Source: an uncultured Collinsella sp.
GTDB lineage: Bacteria > Actinomycetota > Coriobacteriia > Coriobacteriales > Coriobacteriaceae
Length of the DNA stretch: 23,590 nt
Reading direction: 5' to 3'
Assembly: GCA_958431945.1 (NCBI GenBank)
Contig: CAUASQ010000009.1
Location: 1-23,590, forward strand
A model generated the notes under the pieces. The model saw only the letters and a list, made by a program, of their open reading frames with translations, had not been told where the DNA came from and did no database searches. Made by a program: the position numbers and the translations under genes. Shown piece after piece: positions 5,774 to 12,669 of this stretch; position 1 is the first letter of the stretch; each line of letters begins with the position of its first letter.

Positions 5774-7685
5774 GGCAACGACCGCCGAACGCGCGCTTAA
5801 CCGCAAGGGCGGCACCATGTCGCGCCTCATCAAGACGCTCTTTGGCTTCTATCCTGTACTTTTGCCCCTCGTCGTCGCCGGCGTGGTGCTCTGCGCCATC
5901 ATCAACTCCATCGGCGCGACCTTCCTGCAGAGCGCCCTGCAAATTATTAGCGAATCGTGGCAGTCGGGCGATTGGGAAGCCGCGCAGCCCAAGATTCTGC
6001 AGCTCGTGACCATCCTCGCCTGCATCTACGGCGTCGGTGTCCTGTCCTCGCTCTTCTGGAACCGCGCCATGGCTATCGTCACGCAGGGCTCGCTCGAGAA
6101 GCTGCGCGAGATGATGTTCAACCGCATGCAGGACCTGCCGATCCGCTACTTCGACACGCACCAGCGCGGCGACATCATGAGCCACTACACCAACGACATC
6201 GACACGCTGCGCCAGATGATCAGCCAGTCGCTGCCCAACCTGCTCATGACGATCATCATCATCGTCACGGTGTTCTTTATCATGCTGTACTACAGCGTGT
6301 GGATGTGCCTGGTCATCATCGGCGGCGTCGCCTTTATGACCTTTATGACCAAGCTGCTCGGCTCCAACTCCGCGCGCTTCTTCATTGCACAGCAGACCGA
6401 GCTCGGCGTGGTCGAGGGCCATATCGAGGAGGTCATGAACGGCCAGAAGGTCGTCAAGGCGTTCTGCCACGAGTCTGCCGCCGAGGCCGATTTTGACGAG
6501 CGCAACGAAAAGCTCTTCGAGGTCTCGCAGAAGGCCAACATGTACGCCAACATCCTCATGCCTATCCTTATGAACCTGGGCAATCTGCTCTACGTGCTGG
6601 TCGCACTGGCGGGCGGCATTTTCCTGGCGCTGGGCGTGCCCAACCTGAGCATCTCGGGCATGGCGCTGTCCATCGCCGTCGTAGTGCCGTTCCTCAATAT
6701 GACCAAGCAGTTCTGCGGACAGATCGGTCAGATCTCGCAGCAGATCAACGCCGTGGTCATGGGCCTCGCCGGCGCCGACCGCATCTTTGAGCTCATCGAC
6801 GAGGAGCCCGAAGCCGACGAAGGCTACGTGACACTCGTCAACGCGCAGGTCAACCCCGACACCTGGCAGCTCGAGGAGGCTGACCACCACACCGGCATGT
6901 GGGCGTGGAAACATCCGCACCGCGCAACCGGCGAGATCGAGTACGTACCGCTGCGCGGCGACCTGGTCATGGACAACGTCGACTTTGGTTACACGCCCGA
7001 CCACGAGGTGCTGCACGGCGTGTCCGTGTTTGCCAAGCCGGGCCAGAAGGTCGCGTTTGTCGGCGCCACCGGTGCCGGTAAGACGACCATCACCAACCTC
7101 ATCAACCGCTTCTATGACATCGCCGACGGCAAGATCCGCTACGACGGCATCAACGTCAACAAGATCCGCAAGGCCGATCTGCGCCGAAGCCTGGGCGTGG
7201 TGCTGCAGGACGTGAACCTGTTCACCGGCACCGTGATGGACAACATCCGCTACGGCAACCTGGACGCCACCGACGAGGAATGCATCGCGGCGGCAAAGCT
7301 CGCCGGAGCCGACGACTTTATCACCCGCCTGCCTGACGGCTACGACACCATGCTCACCGGTAACGGTGCCCAGCTTTCGCAGGGCCAGCGCCAGCTGATT
7401 TCGATCGCGCGCGCCGCCGTCGCCGATCCGCCGGCAATGATTCTGGATGAGGCCACGAGCTCCATCGACACCCGCACCGAGGCCATCGTGCAGGCAGGCA
7501 TGGACAAGCTCATGGAGGGCCGCACGACGTTTGTCATCGCGCACCGCCTGTCCACCGTGCGCAACTCCGACGCGATCATCTGCCTGGACCACGGCCGTAT
7601 CATCGAGCGCGGCAACCACGACGAGCTGATCGCCAAGCGCGGGTATTACTACCAGCTGTACACGGGTGCGTTTGAGCTCGAGTAG
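5766..7685 (+). CDS. ABC exporter half-transporter B, catalytic subunit
   Basis: This 639-aa protein has six TM segments (about residues 20-310) and a C-terminal NBD. Walker A is GATGAGKT (433-440). The signature is LSQGQ (537-541), with Gln replacing the first Gly. Walker B is MILDEATSSID with the catalytic Glu at 562, and the H-loop His is at 593 (IAHR). The catalytic Glu and His are here while the perfect signature is on partner A, so one composite ATP site is canonical and the other doubly degenerate. An insertion of about 45 residues (NPDTWQLEEADHHTGMWAWK region) separates TMD and NBD. The start is ATG 5766, 8 nt after AAGGAGG and overlapping the partner's stop (ATGAGTAA). Confidence 0.93.
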   Translation: MSKATTAERALNRKGGTMSRLIKTLFGFYPVLLPLVVAGVVLCAIINSIGATFLQSALQIISESWQSGDWEAAQPKILQLVTILACIYGVGVLSSLFWNRAMAIVTQGSLEKLREMMFNRMQDLPIRYFDTHQRGDIMSHYTNDIDTLRQMISQSLPNLLMTIIIIVTVFFIMLYYSVWMCLVIIGGVAFMTFMTKLLGSNSARFFIAQQTELGVVEGHIEEVMNGQKVVKAFCHESAAEADFDERNEKLFEVSQKANMYANILMPILMNLGNLLYVLVALAGGIFLALGVPNLSISGMALSIAVVVPFLNMTKQFCGQIGQISQQINAVVMGLAGADRIFELIDEEPEADEGYVTLVNAQVNPDTWQLEEADHHTGMWAWKHPHRATGEIEYVPLRGDLVMDNVDFGYTPDHEVLHGVSVFAKPGQKVAFVGATGAGKTTITNLINRFYDIADGKIRYDGINVNKIRKADLRRSLGVVLQDVNLFTGTVMDNIRYGNLDATDEECIAAAKLAGADDFITRLPDGYDTMLTGNGAQLSQGQRQLISIARAAVADPPAMILDEATSSIDTRTEAIVQAGMDKLMEGRTTFVIAHRLSTVRNSDAIICLDHGRIIERGNHDELIAKRGYYYQLYTGAFELE

Positions 7686-7699
7686 GACCGGTTACTGAC

Positions 7700-7724
7700 G
7701 GAGGGCGCCCCGGGGACGCCCTCC
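7700..7724 (+). other. Hairpin downstream of the ABC operon
   Basis: GGAGGGCG (7700-7707) pairs with CGCCCTCC (7717-7724) around a 9-nt loop, starting 14 nt after the stop of the catalytic ABC subunit. It lacks a U-tract, so it probably protects the mRNA 3' end, with termination at the next hairpin. Confidence 0.5.
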
Positions 7725-7766
7725 TGCGCGCGATCAGCCCGTCATTTAGAACGGAATAAAAGTTTG

Positions 7767-7800
7767 TGAGGCCCTGGCCGTTTGGCCAGGGCCTCATTTT
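7767..7800 (+). terminator. Intrinsic terminator of the marR-ABC operon
   Basis: Perfect 13-bp arms TGAGGCCCTGGCC (7767-7779) and GGCCAGGGCCTCA (7784-7796) flank a GTTT loop and are followed directly by TTTT at 7797-7800. It is placed about 80 nt after the ABC stop codon. Confidence 0.9.
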
Positions 7801-7810
7801 GTAAGGAGTC

Positions 7811-7834
7811 AAAAAAGCCCGTCTCAAATGAGCT
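7811..7834 (-). terminator. Weak terminator at the end of the LysR gene
   Basis: On the minus strand CTCA-TT-TGAG (7823-7832) overlaps the stop codon of the LysR gene and is followed by ACGGGC and six U residues (complement of A7811-7816). The stem is short, so efficiency is doubtful. The same CTCATTTGAG core forms the inner part of the much stronger terminator at 15131-15160. Confidence 0.35.
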
Positions 7835-8711
7835 AGTTGAGGAGTTGGGCCATGGCGTTGACGAATTTTTGCACTTGGAGGGTGGGCTCGAGCGGGTAGT
7901 GCAGAAAGACCGGCACCTCTCGCCCGCACAGGAACGGCACGCCCACAAAGGCCGGGTGCACCCCCGACCATGCGCCGCAGGTGAGCACCGCGTCGCCCTT
8001 TTCCTCGGCTTCGTTAAAGAGCGCAAAGTCAAAGCTGTCCACGTCGATCACGTCAACGCCGCCGTCGGCCAGAAGGTCGATGCGCAGACTGTCCATTGCG
8101 TCGTTGCCGTGGCGGAGCACGCGCAGACGCATACCCTCCAAGTCGGCGACCGTAATGCGATTCTTGCGCGCCAGCGGGCTCGTGCGCGGCAGGTCGATAT
8201 AAAACGGCACGTTGACAATGCGGAGCTTTTGGCAGGCGTCACCCCAGCGCGGGGTCGAAAAACTCGACTGCACCACATCGACCTCACGACCGAGGCTGCG
8301 CATGACGGTCTCGCGCTCGTCATAGAGGTCGCTTACCGGCACGATCTCAAATCGCAGCGACGGTTCCAGCTCGTGTACGCCCGACCACATCGACAGCGTT
8401 TGGCGCCCCGGGCACATCATCGACACACCCAGACGCACAGCACCGCCATCGCCCGCCGCGCGTCGGGCGCGGCGCAGCGCGTCCTCGGACTGCCGCATGA
8501 TCGAGCGCGCGTCGTCCACCAGCAGAGCGCCCGCCGGCGTCACCTTAACACCCGAATGCGAGCGCTCGAACAACGTGATGCCAAACTCGGCCTCGAAACC
8601 CGACACCTGTTTGACGAGCGCCGGGGTCGACACGCGCAATTTTGCCGCCGCACGTGAGAAGCTTCCCAGCTCCGCGGCGGCCGATATGGCCTCGAGTCGT
8701 CGATCGTACAC
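7833..8711 (-). CDS. LysR-family transcriptional regulator
   Basis: This is a protein of about 292 aa. Its N-terminal winged HTH is typical of the family: RRLEAISAAAELGSFSRAAA, then LRVSTPALVKQVSGFEAEFG and LFERSHSGVKVTPAG. A periplasmic-binding-protein-like effector domain follows from about residue 85. The start is probably GTG 8711, which has GGGAG six nt upstream; an ATG at 8744 would add 11 basic residues but has no SD site. It is transcribed away from the SDR-MFS-Gfo/Idh genes, the standard LysR arrangement, so it very likely activates them in response to the pathway substrate and represses itself. A T-N11-A box lies in the shared promoter region. The inducer is unknown. Confidence 0.9.
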   Translation of the reverse strand: MYDRRLEAISAAAELGSFSRAAAKLRVSTPALVKQVSGFEAEFGITLFERSHSGVKVTPAGALLVDDARSIMRQSEDALRRARRAAGDGGAVRLGVSMMCPGRQTLSMWSGVHELEPSLRFEIVPVSDLYDERETVMRSLGREVDVVQSSFSTPRWGDACQKLRIVNVPFYIDLPRTSPLARKNRITVADLEGMRLRVLRHGNDAMDSLRIDLLADGGVDVIDVDSFDFALFNEAEEKGDAVLTCGAWSGVHPAFVGVPFLCGREVPVFLHYPLEPTLQVQKFVNAMAQLLN

Positions 8712-8811
8712 GTCAATCTCCCGTTTTCGCGCCTGTGAACGCATGGCGCCACAGGGGGTCTTTTTGGCAGGTCACACACTCAATTAAAGGCGCATTGTCT
8801 TGCGAGCTATA

Positions 8812-8836
8812 AACCATTGGTTAACGCCATTCTAAC
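8812..8836. promoter_or_regulatory. Candidate LysR binding site
   Basis: Two overlapping dyads lie in the divergent gap. AACCA-T-TGGTT is at 8812-8822, and GTTA-N9-TAAC at 8820-8836 contains the classic T-N11-A pattern. They are about 100 nt from each divergent start codon. A weak plus-strand promoter, TTCACC-17-TACGAT, follows near 8848-8876. Confidence 0.5.
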
Positions 8837-8891
8837 AAATATGCAATTCACCTGCGCAAATGTAAAGCATACGATAACCAGCGAAAACCAC

Positions 8892-8918
8892 GTGGGTCGA
8901 TTAATGGGAGCGACCCAC
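8892..8918 (+). promoter_or_regulatory. Leader hairpin before the SDR gene
   Basis: GTGGGTCG (8892-8899) pairs exactly with CGACCCAC (8911-8918) around an 11-nt loop. It lies 26 nt before the ATG at 8945 and just upstream of the SD region (AAGGGAAG). There is no U-tract, so it is more likely a 5' stabilising stem or a second regulator dyad than a terminator. Confidence 0.4.
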
Positions 8919-8944
8919 CGGGAGGCACAAGAAGGGAAGTTCCT

Positions 8945-9826
8945 ATGAGCAATTGGCTTAAGCTCGAGGGCGATGTCTGCGCCGTGACTGGCGCGCTCGG
9001 CGGTATGGGCGTCGAGATTTGCCGCGAGTTCGCCCGCAACGGCGCCAACGTCGTCCTGCTCGATCTGGACGAGGAAAAGGTCAAGGCCGCAGCCGCCGAC
9101 CTCGCCGCCGAGTTTGGCATCCACGCCGAGGGCTACAAGATGAACGCCACCGACGAGGCCGAGGTTCAGGCCGCCGTCGACGCCACCATCGCCGACTTCG
9201 GCCGTGTCGACGTCCTCGTCAACACCGCCGGCATCCTGCGCTTCGCCGCCATGGAGGACCTGCCGCTGAGCGACTGGGAGCAGGTGCTCAACGTCAACCT
9301 CACCGGCTACTTCATCACCTCGCAGCGCTTTGGTCGCGAGATGATCAAGGCCGGCCAGGGCCGCCTAGTTCACATCTCGACCGTCGCCAGCCACTCCCCC
9401 GAGACGTTCTCGGGCGTGTACAGCTCCACCAAGGCGGGCGTCAACATGATGTCCAAGATGCTGGCTGCCGAGTGGGGCCCCTACGGCGTGCGCTCCAACT
9501 GCGTCGAGCCCTGCTTCGTTAAGACCCCGATGTCGGCCAATTTCTACGCCGACCCCGAGGTCGAAAAGAGCCGCAGCCGCCTCATCGCCACGCGCCGCAT
9601 CGGCGAGGTCAGCGATATCGCCAACGCCGTCATGTTCCTGGCGTCCAAGCGCTCGGACTTTACCACCGGCGACGCCATCAAGGTCGATGGCGGCTTCTCC
9701 AACATGATGGGCGACCTCACCGCCAAGCCCGGCGGCCGTCGCGCCTATGCCGACAACTACCTTAAGAACAAGGGTGTCGAGCTCTGGTCCGATGAGTCCG
9801 GCGTCGCCAAGCCGACTGACCAGTAA
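8945..9826 (+). CDS. SDR-family NAD(P)-dependent oxidoreductase
   Basis: This 293-aa classical short-chain dehydrogenase has the cofactor motif TGALGGMG (15-22) and Asp 40 at the end of beta-2, which favours NAD(H) over NADP(H). NTAG is at 93-96, with catalytic Ser 145, Tyr 159 and Lys 163 (YSSTK). A C-terminal extension of about 40 residues after the usual DGGF ending (RRAYADNYLKNKGVELW) is unusual and may shape the substrate pocket or oligomer. It is the first gene of a cluster with an OFA-type MFS carrier and a Gfo/Idh/MocA oxidoreductase, divergent from LysR. The likely role is interconversion of a hydroxyl and ketone on a small polar substrate such as a sugar acid or cyclitol. The substrate is not identifiable from sequence. 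Confidence 0.9.
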   Translation: MSNWLKLEGDVCAVTGALGGMGVEICREFARNGANVVLLDLDEEKVKAAAADLAAEFGIHAEGYKMNATDEAEVQAAVDATIADFGRVDVLVNTAGILRFAAMEDLPLSDWEQVLNVNLTGYFITSQRFGREMIKAGQGRLVHISTVASHSPETFSGVYSSTKAGVNMMSKMLAAEWGPYGVRSNCVEPCFVKTPMSANFYADPEVEKSRSRLIATRRIGEVSDIANAVMFLASKRSDFTTGDAIKVDGGFSNMMGDLTAKPGGRRAYADNYLKNKGVELWSDESGVAKPTDQ

Positions 9827-9838
9827 ACCAACCTGACA

Positions 9839-9868
9839 GGGAGGCCCGCGGACACGCCCGCTCCTCCC
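9839..9868 (+). other. Intercistronic hairpin between SDR and MFS genes
   Basis: GGGAGG (9839-9844) pairs with CCTCCC (9863-9868) and encloses a GC-rich loop that can pair further. It sits between two genes only 65 nt apart and has no U-tract, so it fits mRNA processing or stability better than termination. Confidence 0.35.
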
Positions 9869-9891
9869 CCGTATCGATTAGAAAGAGTCCA

Positions 9892-11148
9892 ATGGCTTCC
9901 ACCAACTCCAACAAGGGTCGCGCCGTCGTGCTTTCCGCCGCGTGCGTCACCATGTTCTTCATCAGCTCCATCGCGCTGTATTCCGTCGTGAGCAAGAACC
10001 TACTCGCCGTCTACCCCGAGTGGTCCAGCGCTCTTACCTGGGCCTTCCCGGTCTTTCAGACCATCATGGCCGTGACGGGCATCTTCGCCGGCCGCATCTC
10101 CGATAAGATCGGCCCGCGCAACGTCGTTATCGCCGCCGCCGTGTGCTACGGCCTGGGCTGGTTCATGTCCGGCACCGTCACCGAGCCGTGGCAGTTCTAC
10201 CTGTGGTTCTCGCTCGTCGCCGCCATCGGCAACGGCCTGGGCTACAACCCCGCGCTCACCACCGGTCAAAAGTGGTTCATCGACAAAAAGGGCCTTGCCT
10301 CCGGCATCACCCTGGCCGCTTCGACCGCCGGCCCCGCCGTGCTGTCCCCGGTGCTCGCCTCGTTGCTCATCCCGAGCCTGGGCATCTTTGGCGCCCTTAA
10401 GGCGCTCGGCGTCATCTTCTTTGTGACGATTGCTGCCTCCGCCCTGTTCCTGAAGGCCCCCGAGGCCGGTTGGCTGCCCGAGGGCTTCGAGGCCCCCAAG
10501 GGCGGCGCGCACGCCGGCACCTTCGGCGACCTCACCCCGGGCGAGATGGTCAAGACCCCGCGCTTCTGGGTCCTCATCGTCACCTTCGCCTTTGCCGCCA
10601 CCGCGGGCACCCTGCTCGTGGGCAAGGTTGCCTCCATCGCCGCCGTCCAGCTCTTCGCCGACCCCACGAGCGCCGCGGCCGTCGCCCTCGGCGGTGTGGT
10701 GGTCTCCATCAACACCTGCGCCAACTTGGTTGGCCGCCTGTCCTTTGGCCAGATCATCGACAAGCTCGGCGCCTATAAGTCGCTGCTCATCAGCCTTGTC
10801 GTCACTATCGTCGCACTCGTCATCATGTCGATGAGCTTTACGCAGAGCATGTTCTTTGTGGCGCTCGCCCTGCTCGGCTTTAGCTTTGGCGCCCTGCTCG
10901 TCATCTACCCGCCGCTCACCGGTGGCGCCTTTGGCACCAGCAACATCGGCGTCAACTACGGCATCATGTTTTTAGGCTATGCCGCTTCCACCTGGATCAG
11001 CCAGCCCATCACCGCCGTGCTGTATCACGCCGAGGCCGGCAGCGCCGCCTACCAGCAGTCCTTCTACGGCGCCATCGTGATCGCCGCCATCGCCGTCGTG
11101 CTCACCGTCTACATGATGGTCTCCGACAGCAAGAAGAAGTCCGCCTAG
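9892..11148 (+). CDS. MFS transporter, oxalate/formate antiporter (OFA, OxlT-like) family
   Basis: This 418-aa integral membrane protein has about 12 TM helices. The cytoplasmic loop 2-3 motif is GRISDKIGPRNV (MFS motif A), the TM4-5 region reads GNGLGYNPALTTGQKWF, and the central loop carries WLPEGFEAPKGG. These agree with the OFA branch, whose members carry small organic anions such as oxalate, formate and monocarboxylates, often by exchange. The SD is weak (AAAGAG). The position between two dehydrogenases suggests it imports their substrate or exchanges substrate for product. The substrate cannot be assigned; OxlT itself is only a family reference. Confidence 0.87.
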   Translation: MASTNSNKGRAVVLSAACVTMFFISSIALYSVVSKNLLAVYPEWSSALTWAFPVFQTIMAVTGIFAGRISDKIGPRNVVIAAAVCYGLGWFMSGTVTEPWQFYLWFSLVAAIGNGLGYNPALTTGQKWFIDKKGLASGITLAASTAGPAVLSPVLASLLIPSLGIFGALKALGVIFFVTIAASALFLKAPEAGWLPEGFEAPKGGAHAGTFGDLTPGEMVKTPRFWVLIVTFAFAATAGTLLVGKVASIAAVQLFADPTSAAAVALGGVVVSINTCANLVGRLSFGQIIDKLGAYKSLLISLVVTIVALVIMSMSFTQSMFFVALALLGFSFGALLVIYPPLTGGAFGTSNIGVNYGIMFLGYAASTWISQPITAVLYHAEAGSAAYQQSFYGAIVIAAIAVVLTVYMMVSDSKKKSA

Positions 11149-11156
11149 TTTTACCG

Positions 11157-11187
11157 ATGCGACAAAGGGACAGCCCCTTTGTCGCAT
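11157..11187. repeat. Palindromic repeat, TGCGACAAAGGG variant, copy 3
   Basis: Arms 11157-11169 (ATGCGACAAAGGG) and 11175-11187 (CCCTTTGTCGCAT) are exact reverse complements around ACAGC. Compared with the copies at 135 and 1682, the T to C change in the left arm (TGTGAC to TGCGAC) is matched by A to G in the right arm, so pairing is kept. It sits between the MFS stop and the Gfo/Idh gene and could attenuate or process the transcript. Confidence 0.88.
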
Positions 11188-11217
11188 TCCACCGGTCACC
11201 AGTATTAAGGAGTCGAA

Positions 11218-12258
11218 ATGTCTGAGCTCAACCCCGTCCGCATTGCCGTTATCGGCGCCGGCGCCATGGGCCGCAACCACATCCGCTTTGTCACCGAGGA
11301 GCCCGAGGCCGAGCTCGTCGCCATCGCCGACGCCTTTGAGGGCGCCCGCGCCACGGCCGAGGCCGCCGGCGTGCCGTTTTACACCGATCCCGCCCAGATG
11401 ATGGACGAGGTCAAGCCCGAGGCCGTCATTATCGCCACCCCCAACGACCTGCACCTGGGCGTTGCCCGCGAGGCCGTAAAGCGCAACATCGTTCCGCTGG
11501 TCGAAAAGCCGATCTCCAACGACCTGGAGGATGCCCAGGCTTTCGCTGCCGAGGCCGAGACCGCCGGCGTGCCCGTGCTCGTGGGCCAGCACCGTCGCCA
11601 CAACCCCTTCGTCAACAAGGCCAAGGAGATCATCGAGTCCGGCGAGCTGGGCAAGCTCACCGTGTCGAGCTTCCACTACATGATCTATAAGAACGACGAG
11701 TATTTCGATGTCGAGTGGCGCCGCAAGAAGGGTGCCGGCCCGATCCTGGTCAACCTGGTGCACGACGTCGACCTGCTCCGCTACCTGCTGGGCGAGCCCG
11801 TTGCCGTCCAGGGTATGCAGTCCAGCGCCGCCCGCGGTTTTGAGACCGAGGACTCCGCCGTGGTCAACGTCCGTTTTGCCGATGGCGCGCTCGCGAGCAT
11901 GACCATCTCCGACGCCACCGCCAGCCCCTGGAACTGGGAGGCCACCGCTCGCGAGGATCCGCAGTACCGCCCCTTCGACGCCGACGCCTACTTTATCGGC
12001 GGCACTAAGGGCGCCCTGTCGCTGCCCCGCCTGCACCAGTTCTCCTACGACGGCGCCTCTAACTGGCACAAGCCGCTGCAGATGGAGATTCCGGCCGTCG
12101 ACCCGGCACTGCCGCACAAGATGCAGCTCAAGCACTTTGTGAAGGTTGTCCGCCGCGAGGTCGAGCCCGTCGTGACCCCCGCCGATAACGTCAAGACGCT
12201 CACGCTTCTCAACGCCATCAAGGAGGCCGCCGAGACCGGCCAGCTCGTCGAGCTGTAA
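11218..12258 (+). CDS. Gfo/Idh/MocA-family NAD(P)-dependent oxidoreductase
   Basis: This is a 346-aa enzyme. Its N-terminal Rossmann fold has GAGAMG (13-18) and acidic Asp 38 after beta-2. The conserved EKPIS follows, with catalytic Lys 97. The C-terminal alpha/beta domain carries GQHRRHNPF (123-131) and NLVHDVDLLRYLLG with the catalytic His 182. The family oxidises or reduces sugars, inositols and sugar acids. AAGGAG is placed well before the ATG. It is the last gene of the LysR-controlled set and is followed by a terminator. With the SDR it could form an oxidation-reduction pair, for example epimerising or dehydrogenating one cyclic polyol or sugar acid; this is inference. Confidence 0.9.
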   Translation: MSELNPVRIAVIGAGAMGRNHIRFVTEEPEAELVAIADAFEGARATAEAAGVPFYTDPAQMMDEVKPEAVIIATPNDLHLGVAREAVKRNIVPLVEKPISNDLEDAQAFAAEAETAGVPVLVGQHRRHNPFVNKAKEIIESGELGKLTVSSFHYMIYKNDEYFDVEWRRKKGAGPILVNLVHDVDLLRYLLGEPVAVQGMQSSAARGFETEDSAVVNVRFADGALASMTISDATASPWNWEATAREDPQYRPFDADAYFIGGTKGALSLPRLHQFSYDGASNWHKPLQMEIPAVDPALPHKMQLKHFVKVVRREVEPVVTPADNVKTLTLLNAIKEAAETGQLVEL

Positions 12259-12330
12259 TGCCTTAAGAGCGACCGCGGCAGAAGCCCCATGCCGAACCCT
12301 TCGGTCCGCCACCAATAAGCCCCTCTTCTT

Positions 12331-12366
12331 TGCCCCGCGAGCAGCCTCCTGCCCGTGGGGCATTTT
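12331..12366 (+). terminator. Intrinsic terminator of the SDR-MFS-Gfo/Idh cluster
   Basis: TGCCCCGCG (12331-12339) pairs with CGTGGGGCA (12354-12362) with one G-U pair and a 14-nt loop, and TTTT follows at 12363-12366. It lies about 70 nt after the Gfo/Idh stop. Confidence 0.8.
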
Positions 12367-12439
12367 GCTACCTTGCCGACGATTTTTCTGGGGCAGGGGC
12401 CATTTTGCGCCCCGGCTTGATTCGTTCGCCACGAAATGC

Positions 12440-12575
12440 GCCTATCTACTACGTTTAACCGATCGCCCTTAACCATGCCAAATTTCGCGAGATAAAAACC
12501 GCAGGTAAACGGCTTGCCGATTTTCGGAAAACCCAGGTATGGTCAGCCCCTGCAGGTAAAACGTAGTAGATAGGC
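12440..12575. repeat. 17-bp inverted repeat flanking the region upstream of tex
   Basis: GCCTATCTACTACGTTT at 12440-12456 is exactly reverse-complementary to 12559-12575. The 102-nt interior contains a short direct repeat, GCAGGTAAA (12501-12509 and 12552-12560), and a possible promoter, TTGCCG (12514-12519)-18-TATGGT (12538-12543). The long interior makes a simple hairpin less likely; it may be a small mobile-type repeat or two single repeats facing each other. Confidence 0.75.
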
Positions 12576-12669
12576 CGTTTTCATGGCGCGGCCCCAAAAC
12601 AGCCTTTTGGGACGGGTGGTATCCTTGGTAGCCCTGTGCTGCAAACGCACCTTTACCGCAAGGAGTTTC

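Noticed and set aside
3890..5833. Very long antisense open frame opposite the first ABC gene, and similar ones opposite the second ABC gene, tex, and rlmKL
   Set aside because: These follow from GC-rich codon usage of the real genes. Their translations are low-complexity (D, H, V, A, G rich) with no recognisable domain, while the sense strand encodes well-conserved proteins.
8945..9826. SDR as the Collinsella 7-beta-hydroxysteroid dehydrogenase (bile-acid enzyme)
   Set aside because: The 7-beta-HSDH sequence I recall from C. aerofaciens is different in the cofactor loop, active-site surroundings and C-terminus, and the context (OFA carrier, Gfo/Idh) does not suggest steroids.
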